From: Tenacibaculum caenipelagi
Lineage (GTDB): Bacteria > Bacteroidota > Bacteroidia > Flavobacteriales > Flavobacteriaceae
Direction of reading: 5' to 3'
DNA: 64,000 bases
NCBI RefSeq assembly: GCF_004363005.1
Contig: NZ_SNYH01000001.1
Location: 310,001-374,000, forward strand
The first letter of the stretch is position 1. Every line of letters begins with the position of its first letter. Below are positions 18,101 through 25,504 of the stretch, piece after piece. Below the pieces are notes generated by a model. The model was not told where the DNA came from. It ran no database searches and worked only from the letters and a program-made list of their open reading frames with translations. The position numbers and the translations under genes are program-made.

Positions 18101-19922
18101 AAGTAAACTTCCACTCTATACTGGTTTTAACTGCATAAGAACCTTTTTCTGTTCCATTTGGAATATCTGCGGTTAAATCAAAACTAGTAATTGACAAATC
18201 TGCTGGTAAAAAACTAGTAGGTAACTCAAAGCCTACTTTTTTAAACAACCCATCCATCAATTGCCCTAAGTTTAACTTATCACCCACAGGCATGTTTATG
18301 CTTAAATCCCACCCTCCATCTTCTGTTGAAGAATTATAGTTTACTGCTGATTGCAATCTTAGATCTCCAATAGAGAAAAGACCACTAATAGCAGCTGTAT
18401 ATACATTCGAGCCTGTTCCGCTTACTGGAGAAGTAGAGGTAAGTTGTAATGCTGCATCAGTTAATGATATATTTGTAATAAGGTTCATTTCAATATCTCC
18501 AGATGCAAAAAATGCATAGTATTTACTATTGATATCCATATCAATACCAAATCCTGTAAATACTACACTTACCAAACTTTCTGGTATTTTTATAAAACCA
18601 CCTGTTATCGCTGCTAATAAATCATTGATTGAAACGGTTCCATCAAAAGCTGCTGATAAAGTAAGATCAGAAGTAATTTCTACATCAAAACCTCCTTTGA
18701 ATATGGTTGGAAAAAAATTTACTCTTGATGAGAAAAAGATACTTTGAGCATTGATTGTTCCTGGTCCTGTAACTAACCAATTTACATCAAATTCTTGAAT
18801 AGTAAAATTATCAAAAAGATTCCAAGCCCCGTTAGACCCGACCAATGTTGATACACTATTAATGCTTAAACCATCTGTAAAATCAAGTGAAGTACTAAAT
18901 CCTTTAAAAGCTATACTATTTAAAAACTGTTGTAATGTTGGAGGCACAATTGTAAACCAATTGTTCCCTGCCATTAAAGAAAATAAATTTAAGGGTGTTA
19001 CTGGTTTATTAGGGTCTGATGTTACATTAATATCAAAAGCAGAAGATTCTGTAATTATCCCTGCACTGAAATCCATAGAAATATCATCTCCTAAGTGTAA
19101 TGTGAGTTGAAAATATAAAACTGGAGTCTGTGTTTTTTCGGTTTCTTCTTCAGTAATACTACTAATATCATCTATATCTGAATCTTGACTTACAAGCTCT
19201 TCTATTGTTTTAATTTGAAATCCTACTCCAGGATTACTCACCTCTAAAAAACCTAAAGAAATTACAGTAGCATCTATAGCTACATAAAGATTCATCTCTG
19301 GGTAAATAATTTCTTCGTTATTAACAACAGAAGGATCTAAACTTCCTACTAATGCTAACCGAGTACTTGACGACCAAGACGTAAGAAAATCTACTACAGG
19401 TTTTAACCATTTGGTTAGTGTAATGAGAGAAGCAAAATTTTGTCCTATTATCAAAGGTACAGTTTGATTTTGCCATGAAAATTTAACTATATCTTCTGTA
19501 CTAAAAATAAAAGCTGGAGAGCTATACGGAATATTATCAAATACACCACCTGTCATATATTTCCAACTAGTTTCAAACTTCCAGTCGTTTAAATCAATCA
19601 ATATTGTAAATTGAACATCATTACTTTCATTAACAGTAATAGTTAGAGTAACTTCTGTATTTGTTCTATCTACATTAAGTATTGCAGCCGTAGCATTTTG
19701 TATTGTTAAGGTATTTCCTACTGGCTCTGGAATTGTGGTACCCGATGTATTAATTAATAAAGATTTTCCATCAGGTAATTGATACCCCTTAGTTAACAAT
19801 TCATCCAGACCTTCAGGAGGTATTAATTGAGAATCTGTAAAAGTGACTGCATTAATAGTGATATTACCATTATTGGTGTCTGCCTGTTCTCTAAAAGTGG
19901 TTGTAAGGTTAGAAAGACTCAT
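9159..19922 (-). CDS. Giant LysM-containing beta-rich protein, about 3587 aa
   Basis: This is the largest gene in the window. The start used is MSLSNLTTTF at 19922, because the ATG at 19952 overlaps the upstream gene and adds a short odd tail. Residue numbers here count from 19952. The first ~1300 residues are amphipathic beta strands with Gly-rich alternation (for example GGFYFGKLSSVTT). At 1550-1740 and 2200-2320 come about five LysM-like modules (YTVKATDTINEVA, YEIVPGDTLTGIAKKL, LTAIAEYFNVNPDDV, MQSIANYYFIDVDTL). The rest is mixed, with no repeats I can name. There is no signal peptide, TM helix or type IX tail. The architecture resembles, from memory, LysM/DUF6603-type giant proteins; this is unverified. 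It is the last gene of a five-gene cluster. Confidence 0.8.
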   Translation of the reverse strand: MSLSNLTTTFREQADTNNGNITINAVTFTDSQLIPPEGLDELLTKGYQLPDGKSLLINTSGTTIPEPVGNTLTIQNATAAILNVDRTNTEVTLTITVNESNDVQFTILIDLNDWKFETSWKYMTGGVFDNIPYSSPAFIFSTEDIVKFSWQNQTVPLIIGQNFASLITLTKWLKPVVDFLTSWSSSTRLALVGSLDPSVVNNEEIIYPEMNLYVAIDATVISLGFLEVSNPGVGFQIKTIEELVSQDSDIDDISSITEEETEKTQTPVLYFQLTLHLGDDISMDFSAGIITESSAFDINVTSDPNKPVTPLNLFSLMAGNNWFTIVPPTLQQFLNSIAFKGFSTSLDFTDGLSINSVSTLVGSNGAWNLFDNFTIQEFDVNWLVTGPGTINAQSIFFSSRVNFFPTIFKGGFDVEITSDLTLSAAFDGTVSINDLLAAITGGFIKIPESLVSVVFTGFGIDMDINSKYYAFFASGDIEMNLITNISLTDAALQLTSTSPVSGTGSNVYTAAISGLFSIGDLRLQSAVNYNSSTEDGGWDLSINMPVGDKLNLGQLMDGLFKKVGFELPTSFLPADLSITSFDLTADIPNGTEKGSYAVKTSIEWKFTFPIINQRIDITAALALKYDATKAEGKQYSGGVMGSILLEYFNAEVKIGYNFDGDDQLLMIEWEGFVAKYNVAGESRTIIFEIKNWSVGSLLTSFMKMLFDPNFELDAPWDILNKISLDGFKVTYNLDTKEVVVDYKLPKSIDLIFITINGIKLTKNAQGVQIAFDGSSVVPSVNDSSVFNKEKGQDVRNMPEVPGQGTQYFELRLLAMGQHVELNNASQYQSIKEVTDAMEKAFDTPEKGKVPIGPGSGNSLLSFNENSNWLIGTDFGILNVGTKEKPVWTLEMQAVFNDPNLYGLRIAMAGDKAKIFAGLDFEIMYKKISDGVGVYQIALTLPNALRYLQFGAVNITLPSIALAIYTNGDFMVDIGFPYKLDFSRSFTIQAIVPPGIPAMGSGGFYFGKLSSVTTKKVPQTNYGDFNPVIVFGIGLQVGVGYSINYGVLSAGFSVTIFGILEGVIATYHPYQGVLQENNKTEVETSYYYWLQGTLGLIGKLYGSLDFGIISASVNITVKVYAQATLEAYNKMPLAIVASVDVQVSAKINLGLFSIKINFSFKAEIRTDLTIGTDQTSMAPWNRQLLDSMDGESLVYTAKTSRLVVLPTKTMHYNSKLVVASTEEKSPTLNIYLIPHLTVAGAENGELKDQVAQYVTTLWIDAPDAENSESGVISSFEYLSQDFFRWLIQNYADETGTESTRVTADGLAVSEADLQMLLALLSNEETPLPIPIDKLLSFLEDTFEAVNIQNVTESSKPETAAVFPMLFDLELSVPDAGVDVNFSTYNMATDEYLSEVKKWFNELAVKVSEESNNTALKKSASVEHSLSTFVFEDYFVLIGKQLIGYAEDALKNYTYSLSKGNSLSAMANWANSISTSDGTTNAVEVSDLSKANQSHPLNGEIGIQITGVMYTILDGDNFVSIGAKYALETALFITQNAAIPGLLQVQEITYNSKTYTVKATDTINEVATGLQTTVVDLANDSSFQKNTLLTTEACLIIAAANYTAKSEETFTYIASTVYNNISVSDLLLQNQSVPELFIAGNSFVYDGITYEIVPGDTLTGIAKKLSTPDNTVTVNDLANDIEVQSLQVQPLGVLLIQPFIHTTITFSSPEDAETLGKIAQKYSTTSETLGTNYNNQQLNNLFYDSDNYSTANIPELRCLDVQSILDYFKANQSYTQLSGMVSRYQLHGMRLPTTLPGLTLNSNSSCTGDDCALYRLTGQQFKIPNDVKEGFTINLINTTLDWLQFNGEVPSGDPKKAVLPIKLTAEDISQISTVINYAQTTGIEPDILKLAAMTPYNLAPVQYTFQTVTQWSTSGVVNLPYGSLGNQTEISPLIWNFPSSLLQQIALPKKAGSAMDIQIGTYNAAKGVMDYKNSDYYGWSTLLEIDIKKQADDTAPGTSAFTYELIGANESGTQILERLLRVLDSNSSNNNQGVIEDIQWLYEGSDGLLSVGNLNMKTFIVQSNLSTETNPAQPTAFYLGKEAEAIKPNGVLNTLYDFVKLLWECSITRSGGYYLLYNEIEGNTGFPDTIFDSSGNGTISLLVTYSNSYNNILKDFMNCAVTGDKIDTSSSIVYAESKAQKDLSYTTTSANETLQSISFQYNILISELANLNETDVKLNTSAKPIVLNGLQYEVGLSTDTPSNNLTAIAEYFNVNPDDVKNLNPNIDNWDSLPVWQLVEIPTVTYQITTGEGTPGNTMQSIANYYFIDVDTLSFIIKDAAVFDVNTTFAIVDQVVHKVSSIQQGTAGFELTRTDPGTPPDNPNDSGYAEIYLNNLYNLLNYQIVANRYFNKSIVGLPSGPESTDDQNEENSDSPWNYNQVIPIAEYAVDNPNNSYPAGFPQKEDNPYRGIGNTLQIHFDWVDYYGNETVTPFSDPELNTKSPLNNPPVQVGYLDELKGFSQWPSLFITYDVTLENDTDRELLLNFSFDITRYQNTDGKPCVSDPNDPDAPEYQKNALHDLAVYTNIYYQINQYNPYKEGQNTVALTLSTSLLPEIETDVDLEPINDFVKEIYSYLYTIAYCQTVPTAPTMSSIKQPVAIENLETASIFELTVVLHMERDLSFVNNDFKDSPSVTSTSTFVQPNTYVPTIGQENSAGEKTQNYSLTEFAINFEKTFYQENEYILKIATGINEELVGSQKDESIYIVRMGLKPGNGIYWSVEPSGSYELTSDSISKLTAVGVPVSVTDKLTPLIGTIYLSKTSFDEALQGVLTNEEFTTYQIQIYTYSLLNASFYAPLPISTSLTSKKDVPICSYVTGKGLDCEKGSVKNFTGIDMDIWGKQCLDAIDLFLSSEYAVPGFLVDQLKSEEEKAFLQEQEIDATSYLEAITNAKSLLAEAISTKVVPILTAPEVSETEVLSAQEKFKQQLLMQLGNTYSINAVVQMQVTAQSGIAREGKDQIAPRLYGTPSIVNNPEGESKLYSISNAKIQLDYEGGEETSDMSFIFSTKNSKEFTTVSLDMDYQITHIEFDITDVPDVKGYQASKWLTFIVPINLAETAEPDFDNSPLQQSLGTVDIPIVLRNYPKPPTLTTQEGTAVSVTGDTTKEKLEKASEWNFMYTYSEDQAAQDQIYSDIRFNTFDSQNNKASRYSSSRDLFNDMAQMVSVWTPVLNDMTKYLTLISPASDETDPNLNNAFYAMQTMVQLTHNLALAWTEHNKNTMLLQSSQETISAYDFIIQQKEDPYFTTTCDCQGNEECKRLVVTIVPPQDMSEIDKKLFIDELAVQQAEIPDIPVINIKDYTRVQATDESGTPIENSYWYVKDPEANPKEYLGYPCSFEIPNRTVEVNGLNILQFQNTWAGIAVIRNEGLVEDNPTNTKFIYRTPLVKFSNKLIPLLSNNTEINIAKIIDENGSTVSLSEHLATFFKTFFTYDELQEQTIKITGAWNYYLQDKTKSDLPSIQLPILLYTPFSFMIPEDYTIPEGGCSREITTSTPFVCQLAEALEKWYEENKPMTTDAYFSFDLSVFSAVTETQLPLIQLSKLVLPYKYIKNL

Positions 19923-19941
19923 AATACAAAATTGTGTGCTG

Positions 19942-21270
19942 TTATATATCAATAATTAATGCCATATGATCACTGGTGCTTCGTATTCTCCGATAGTTAG
20001 CCCATCCTTTAAATCTACTTAAAGCTCCAATATCTCCTGGGTTGTATCCTCCAACACCATTAGGCCCAAAAGGAGGTAAAGGCAATGCAACAGGAAGATT
20101 GGCTATGTTCTGATCCATTCCTGTTTCATAAACATAATATCCTTCAGGAGCATTACCTGGTGGATTTACAATTCTATTATAAGGAGTTCCTGTAACCCTA
20201 TTAGCAATGGTTATATTAGCTGCAGGCCCTCCTGCATTAGCACCATATCTTGTTAGTATATTATCTACACTAGAAAAAGAATCTTGAATCACATATTCGT
20301 ACCCAGAATATCCATTAGTATCCCAAGGTCTTGCATTATTGTGAGATCGTAACATAGTACATACATATCCTTTATCAGGCCACTGGTTAGCTGTTGGATT
20401 TATGGCTCGAGTATATCCAGCAGCTCCTGTTAAATTATTATATGCTATAGGTTCAAAATATGTATTGAAAATATCTACATTAAAATCTCCTACAATAACC
20501 CCTACTTCATTAGCAGCAAGGTTTACAGTCATTTCTTGAATATTAGATAATTGATTTGTTCCATTAGCCGCCTGATTTTTTTTTGGCGAAGCATGAAAAG
20601 ACATCAGTTTAATGGTTCGATTATTCGCATTATCCCAAAAAGTCGTGAGGTAGGGAGTTCTATTAAAGTTATTAGGAAATCCCAATACGGGTCCTGGTGC
20701 CACGCCTACTCCTGGGCCTCTAAACTGCCATTGTCCTGCAAGTTGTCTAAAAGCACGATTAGCATTAATATTAGAATTTGCATTTACATTGCCTAAAGGG
20801 AGAATAGTATTCCAAGGGTGTGCATAGTTTACAAGATTCATAGCGCCTATATTAGCAACAGAATCAGAAGCATTGCCTCCTCCTTGCCAGCCCCAAGGCC
20901 CAGTAAAATCAAGGTTTGCACTGTTATAATATACCGATATTCCTTCAGTAACTCCATTCAAACCCAGCCTAACAGGAGGTATTAACATCCAATTAGCTCC
21001 CAGCCAATTACGTATAAGCCCCAAAAGGTAACGGGATCCTGTAGATCCTCCTGCGCTTATCAAAGTTCCTGGAGCTCCACCTCCTGTACTTGTTTCTACC
21101 ACAACAAAGATATCAGGAGTATTTTGGGTTAATGTTGTTCTGATTACATCCCGTCTGTATCCTGATTCTGGGGTTTGCAAACGATTACCATTAAGGTCTC
21201 TTTTTTTACCTATTTGATTAATCTTATTAATACCAAACTGCTGTATATTCCAATAGAGTATTCTCGCCAT
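19942..21270 (-). CDS. Endonuclease/exonuclease/phosphatase (DNase I-fold) protein
   Basis: A 442-aa protein with the full catalytic signature of the DNase I-like fold. N8 lies in LYWNIQ, E59 in FVVVET (metal ligand), D262 and N264 in VGDFNVD, and D434-H435 in SDHMAL at the very C-terminus. This supports a Mg2+-dependent phosphodiesterase acting on DNA, RNA or a phospho-substrate. A long Asn/Gly/Pro-rich middle (residues 60-220) is larger than in DNA-repair members. There is no signal peptide. Its stop lies 19 bases before the giant gene start and its own start is 3 bases after the 1227-aa gene stop, so the three are co-transcribed. Function as an effector is possible but is inference. Confidence 0.85.
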   Translation of the reverse strand: MARILYWNIQQFGINKINQIGKKRDLNGNRLQTPESGYRRDVIRTTLTQNTPDIFVVVETSTGGGAPGTLISAGGSTGSRYLLGLIRNWLGANWMLIPPVRLGLNGVTEGISVYYNSANLDFTGPWGWQGGGNASDSVANIGAMNLVNYAHPWNTILPLGNVNANSNINANRAFRQLAGQWQFRGPGVGVAPGPVLGFPNNFNRTPYLTTFWDNANNRTIKLMSFHASPKKNQAANGTNQLSNIQEMTVNLAANEVGVIVGDFNVDIFNTYFEPIAYNNLTGAAGYTRAINPTANQWPDKGYVCTMLRSHNNARPWDTNGYSGYEYVIQDSFSSVDNILTRYGANAGGPAANITIANRVTGTPYNRIVNPPGNAPEGYYVYETGMDQNIANLPVALPLPPFGPNGVGGYNPGDIGALSRFKGWANYRRIRSTSDHMALIIDI

Positions 21271-21273
21271 GAC

Positions 21274-24200
21274 CTATGATTTAGTTTTATTATACGCAGC
21301 GTACCACCCTAAACTTTTGGCAGTAGCTCCTGGGTTTGGATTTCCAAAAAGCAAAAAATTGGTACTTCCTCCTGGTGGAAGTTTGAGAATCCCTAAAAAT
21401 TTTAAGGCTATTTTACTCAATGTCATTAGGTATGACTGTTGAGCTTCGACATATTCTAACTTTAAAGTATCAATAGATAATTTTAAAACTCCTTGTAAAC
21501 TAAGAAGTTTGGCGTTACTGCTAGTTCCTGGAAGTTTTATCCCTACAAAGGCATTATAAGCAGTATCGGTAGCTTTGTTCCCCGGACTCCAAGCAATCAA
21601 TAAACTTGCATTAAAATCAAGTGATGATGCTAACTCTCCAGGTGTTCCCATATTTAAAGTCATTTCGAGTCCATACCAGTTTCCTGATAGTCCCCTAGTA
21701 TTAATCCCTGGTAAACTTAAATTAAGGTACCCTAAACTAGGAGGCATAGTATCATCATCTCCGCTGACAAGATTATTGATTTGAAGTGCAAAATTGGGAT
21801 ATAAACTTAGTTGCCTAGCTGTACTGAGGTTGGAGTTAAATACTATGTTTGAAGCATCAAAAGCGTAATCTACCACAGTAGGTGTGCTGATATCAAATGC
21901 CATATCAATATATAAATTGCTATAATTCAAACCATCTATAATATCTGAATCTGTACCATCTCCATTTCCAAAAGAAAAAGCATCCAAAACAATAGTATTT
22001 TCTTCTATTTCATCAGTTGCGGGAGTGGTAGTTTTCATTACTGCATAGTTTAAATATCCCCACATCGTAAAACGAGATTCTATATAAGTTGCTATAGGAT
22101 CTGTCGTTAAGGTGTTAAATTGAATCTTTGTAATCTCTACATTTTTAAGAAGGTTACTATCAAAGTAGAATAAATTGTCATCGTTATTTTCAAATACATA
22201 TACCGGTGTACCATCATGATCTTGATATGTACCATCTAGCACTACCGTATTTAGAGTTTTAGAACCATATTTATTATTCGTACCTATAATGGTATCAGAA
22301 AATAAATTGTTCATTGTTAATTGCACCTTACTCTGGAAAAACTTAATAGCAGTGTTTTCAAAAAGAACTTGTAATTGAAGTACCTTAAAATCGTAAGTAG
22401 CCCCGGCTAACGGTGGTACAGGTTTATTAATATTTAGTCCTTGTAATAGTTGTTGTTGATAAGCTGTATCTAAATAGTTGATGAGTCCAAAAAGAGAACT
22501 GTTTTTTTCCATTTGAATTTCACCATCAGCATTGACTTTATTGACTTCTATTCCAAAATGATGTGCATTAAATCTAGTTAGATTGATACCAGATATCAAT
22601 CCTTTTAATTGCTGAGGAAACTCTTGTAAATCAATATCTGCTTTGAGCACTAAAATTCCATTCCATTCTTTATTATTGATAATATTATGGAACTTTTCAT
22701 ACAGAATCGCCTGATTACTTTCAGGATGTTCCAGACCATATTGATAAGCTTTTTCAGCATCTTCTATATAACTCTGTATCCAAGAAGAAATAGCAATCAA
22801 CTGTTGATAAGCATTCGCTGGGTCATCTACTCCTTCTGTATTAAAAGTATTAGGTTGAGTCCACGTTTTCGGATCTTTAACCCTTTCTAATAAGGTTCCT
22901 TTACAAAATTTAAATATGACTACGTTGTTATAATCAGCATATGTATTTGTGGTTCCTACATTAATATCAAATGGCCAATCCTCTATAGACATTTTATTAT
23001 TAAATATAGCTTCTGCTGTAGTTTGTCCTCCTTGTTCTCCACTTTTAGAAAATAGTGTTCCTAAATGATTACTTTGAGTTGCTACCAAAAACTGCTGATT
23101 GGTTAAAAAAGCGCTTTGTAAGGTAGTAGATAGGTTAATAAAACTCATCTGGTATTGAGATGGGTTAGTTGGCACCTGATTTTCAGGATATAAATATTCA
23201 GGTATCGCCCCTTGATGAATATCATTTTGCCCAAGATTGAGCATACTCCATGATCCATTATCGTTTACATTAGCTATTAATCCTTGGGGAGTTGTAGAGC
23301 TTGTATAACTACTATCCTCATTACTTAACAGCTTTGCTCTTTTAATTGCACTTTTTGACGCTCTTTGCTGAGTTAATTGTTTTGTTATAAGAGTTTTTCT
23401 TTCTTTACTAAGTACTTCAGACTCGAAAGTCGTCAAATTATCGTCTTCTGGTTTTGGGGAATCCACTTCCATTCCTAGGTATGGAGCAATAGGTACATAA
23501 AAATCTTGTTGAGGCATATCTATACTGGGTTCATAAAACCCCAATAAATTAGATTTACCTGTATTAGCCTGACTTACCCCATGATCTTTAGCAAATAAAG
23601 AGGCACCTTCTGGTTGAGAAACATATTGAACATTTTCTGCTATCTCTGATATAATATTTGCCCAACTTGTTAAATAAGTATTTTCTAAGGTTGGATTATT
23701 GGTTCCTGGATTGATTAGTGAAAGTTCTTGTGCAGGAAAATTGGGTGCGTAAGCTGGTTGTTTACTTTTAAATCGTATTATATCTCCGGTTGGAGCTTCA
23801 TTTTTTATTGAATACGGTGTGAAGGTAATAACTTCAGTTCCTGATAACCCTGGTAAAAAATCAAACTGACCATTTTCATCTGCTTGATTCGATTCTGGAT
23901 CCAGAAAAAAATCTCCCTCAGGTTGTAAATAGAATCGTTCCGTTTCATTGATATCTCTAGGTGAAATAAGCAATAAGGAACTATTAGGCAAAGGGGTTAA
24001 GTTATTAGAAGGATTTGTGTTTTCAATTAAATTGACTTTTGGCCATAAAGCAATAGGATACCCTGTGTTTATTGAAAAAAAACTGGGTAAACAACAAGGT
24101 TTCTCCTCTTTTGTGCTGCTGTTAAAAGTAGTTCCTGTAAAAGCAAAATAAGTATTTAAGTCATTTTTATTCCCTATATCTAAAGGATTAATCGCTGCTT

Positions 24201-24957
24201 GAGTCATTGCATACTCTACTTCAGATTGGGGCTTAAAAATTGGGTAGCTGTATTTTACAATACTACTATTGGTTGGTTCTTGATAGTAGTAAGAAGTATC
24301 TAAAAAAAAGGCTTTAAAGTCACTTTCTAAATTAAAACCTAACGGAAAGCTAAATGCCCCACAATTATATTGAGTAAATGAGACAGACACATCTTTATTA
24401 AGTAAAGTATTGCTCCCGTATTCTTTACTGTCAAACGAAATATTAGGGCTATTAGAATCATAGCTTAACTGTATTTGTGTAGCTGCTCCTTCTGGAATAA
24501 AAGATACTTCTGTATTGTTTCTTATAGATAATGTTGCAAAACCATTTCCCATAGTATAATTAAAGGTTTGACTAACCTTAATTACATTTTGAGAGTTCAC
24601 ATAAAAGTTAATCGCTATAACATTCTCTTTGGTCGGTTTTGAATTTATATCTAATAACCAAGCTGTGGTTATATTGTTAGTAAAGTTCTGTCTATATGCT
24701 TGCAAATAAGCTCTGACTTCATCAATGTACTCGGTAATATTTTCTTTATCAGGAGTCGTTTCGGCAAAAAGAAAATAAACAGAAAGAGTTGTTGCTTTTG
24801 ATAAGGTAAGTGTTGATTCTTTATAGGTTGAATCTTCTGGTAATACTACAGCTGACCACTCACCAAGTTCTGGCGTTATATTTGTATATAATAATGGATT
24901 ACCAGAATCTACATTACTAAATAGAGTTCCTGTTGTATCTTGAAGGGTTGATGCCAT
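21274..24957 (-). CDS. Uncharacterised large beta-rich protein, 1227 aa
   Basis: I do not recognise a named domain. The N-terminal ~180 residues start MASTLQDTTGTLFSNV without a signal peptide. A Cys pair, KPCCLPSFF, lies near residue 290, and a Gln/Lys-rich helical stretch with KERKTLITKQLTQQRASK lies near residue 520. The C-terminal ~300 residues are Gly/Leu-rich strands ending LKFLGILKLPPGGS and a WYAAYN tail, similar in texture to the beta region of the giant protein. It is third in the five-gene cluster, 3 bases before the nuclease gene. A structural or scaffold role is a guess. Confidence 0.7.
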   Translation of the reverse strand: MASTLQDTTGTLFSNVDSGNPLLYTNITPELGEWSAVVLPEDSTYKESTLTLSKATTLSVYFLFAETTPDKENITEYIDEVRAYLQAYRQNFTNNITTAWLLDINSKPTKENVIAINFYVNSQNVIKVSQTFNYTMGNGFATLSIRNNTEVSFIPEGAATQIQLSYDSNSPNISFDSKEYGSNTLLNKDVSVSFTQYNCGAFSFPLGFNLESDFKAFFLDTSYYYQEPTNSSIVKYSYPIFKPQSEVEYAMTQAAINPLDIGNKNDLNTYFAFTGTTFNSSTKEEKPCCLPSFFSINTGYPIALWPKVNLIENTNPSNNLTPLPNSSLLLISPRDINETERFYLQPEGDFFLDPESNQADENGQFDFLPGLSGTEVITFTPYSIKNEAPTGDIIRFKSKQPAYAPNFPAQELSLINPGTNNPTLENTYLTSWANIISEIAENVQYVSQPEGASLFAKDHGVSQANTGKSNLLGFYEPSIDMPQQDFYVPIAPYLGMEVDSPKPEDDNLTTFESEVLSKERKTLITKQLTQQRASKSAIKRAKLLSNEDSSYTSSTTPQGLIANVNDNGSWSMLNLGQNDIHQGAIPEYLYPENQVPTNPSQYQMSFINLSTTLQSAFLTNQQFLVATQSNHLGTLFSKSGEQGGQTTAEAIFNNKMSIEDWPFDINVGTTNTYADYNNVVIFKFCKGTLLERVKDPKTWTQPNTFNTEGVDDPANAYQQLIAISSWIQSYIEDAEKAYQYGLEHPESNQAILYEKFHNIINNKEWNGILVLKADIDLQEFPQQLKGLISGINLTRFNAHHFGIEVNKVNADGEIQMEKNSSLFGLINYLDTAYQQQLLQGLNINKPVPPLAGATYDFKVLQLQVLFENTAIKFFQSKVQLTMNNLFSDTIIGTNNKYGSKTLNTVVLDGTYQDHDGTPVYVFENNDDNLFYFDSNLLKNVEITKIQFNTLTTDPIATYIESRFTMWGYLNYAVMKTTTPATDEIEENTIVLDAFSFGNGDGTDSDIIDGLNYSNLYIDMAFDISTPTVVDYAFDASNIVFNSNLSTARQLSLYPNFALQINNLVSGDDDTMPPSLGYLNLSLPGINTRGLSGNWYGLEMTLNMGTPGELASSLDFNASLLIAWSPGNKATDTAYNAFVGIKLPGTSSNAKLLSLQGVLKLSIDTLKLEYVEAQQSYLMTLSKIALKFLGILKLPPGGSTNFLLFGNPNPGATAKSLGWYAAYNKTKS

Positions 24958-25066
24958 AATATTAGAATAAGCTAGCTGTGTGTAAAATAATGTGGTAATA
25001 CAATGTGAATATCACAACCGAGCTACAGAAAATACAACTCAAAAAAGTGTTATGACATACTACAAA

Positions 25067-25504
25067 CTATTTATCCTTAGGACATAAAATAGATACAATT
25101 ACTATTATGTCGTAAGGTGATAAATTAGATACAATCAGTTGACTTCCTTTAAAATCTGCAACAGCAATAAGTTGTTGTCTAACTGTCAAAACATGTATAC
25201 CATTAAATGGGGTATTATCGTTAAATTTTACATTATTAGTATCTCCAGTATTAACAACAGTTGCCTGTTGAGCTTTACTAATATTATTGATATAACAAAT
25301 ACATTGAGACCCATTATTGGTATTTAATACAGCATATTCATTCTTCAAAAGCACTATCGTATCCAGTTTGGATTTTGTAATGCTTTGAGAAAACGCTGTA
25401 TTACTAGCAAATACAAAAAAGGCAAGGATTGTACATATAATATACAATCCTTTTTTTTTATTAACCTTGAGTAGTTTGTGCCTGAATTTCAGCAGTTGCA
25501 TCAT
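25067..25504 (-). CDS. Small exported protein, unknown, in the giant-gene cluster
   Basis: A 145-aa reading frame. A hydrophobic segment (GLYIICTILAFFVFAS) followed by SNTAFSQ looks like a signal peptide, but the ATG pair at 25504 places 18 polar residues before it and overlaps the upstream gene by 44 bases. A TTG at the GLY position could be the real start. The mature part is beta-like with Cys pairs CICY and a C-terminal SILCPKDK. It is the only protein of the cluster with a visible export signal. The following gene starts 109 bases downstream. The family is unknown. Confidence 0.6.
   Translation of the reverse strand: MMQLLKFRHKLLKVNKKKGLYIICTILAFFVFASNTAFSQSITKSKLDTIVLLKNEYAVLNTNNGSQCICYINNISKAQQATVVNTGDTNNVKFNDNTPFNGIHVLTVRQQLIAVADFKGSQLIVSNLSPYDIIVIVSILCPKDK
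25426..25459 (+). terminator. Perfect hairpin with nine T on the plus strand, inside a minus-strand gene start
   Basis: GGATTGTA / TACAATCC with a 9-base loop and T9 (25451-25459) on the plus strand. No plus-strand gene ends here. It lies just after the stop of the 119-aa gene on the minus strand. In that direction the hairpin is preceded by A9 and followed by only a weak T-rich stretch, so it might attenuate rather than end the transcript. Confidence 0.55.

Noticed and set aside
9159..19922. Giant gene as a phage tail tape-measure or contractile injection component
   Set aside because: No coiled-coil tape-measure pattern, and no sheath, baseplate or capsid genes beside it; strands and LysM modules do not fit a tape measure.
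9159..24957. Type IX secreted adhesins
   Set aside because: Neither large protein has an N-terminal signal peptide or the C-terminal sorting domain; the ends are LPYKYIKNL and WYAAYNKTKS.
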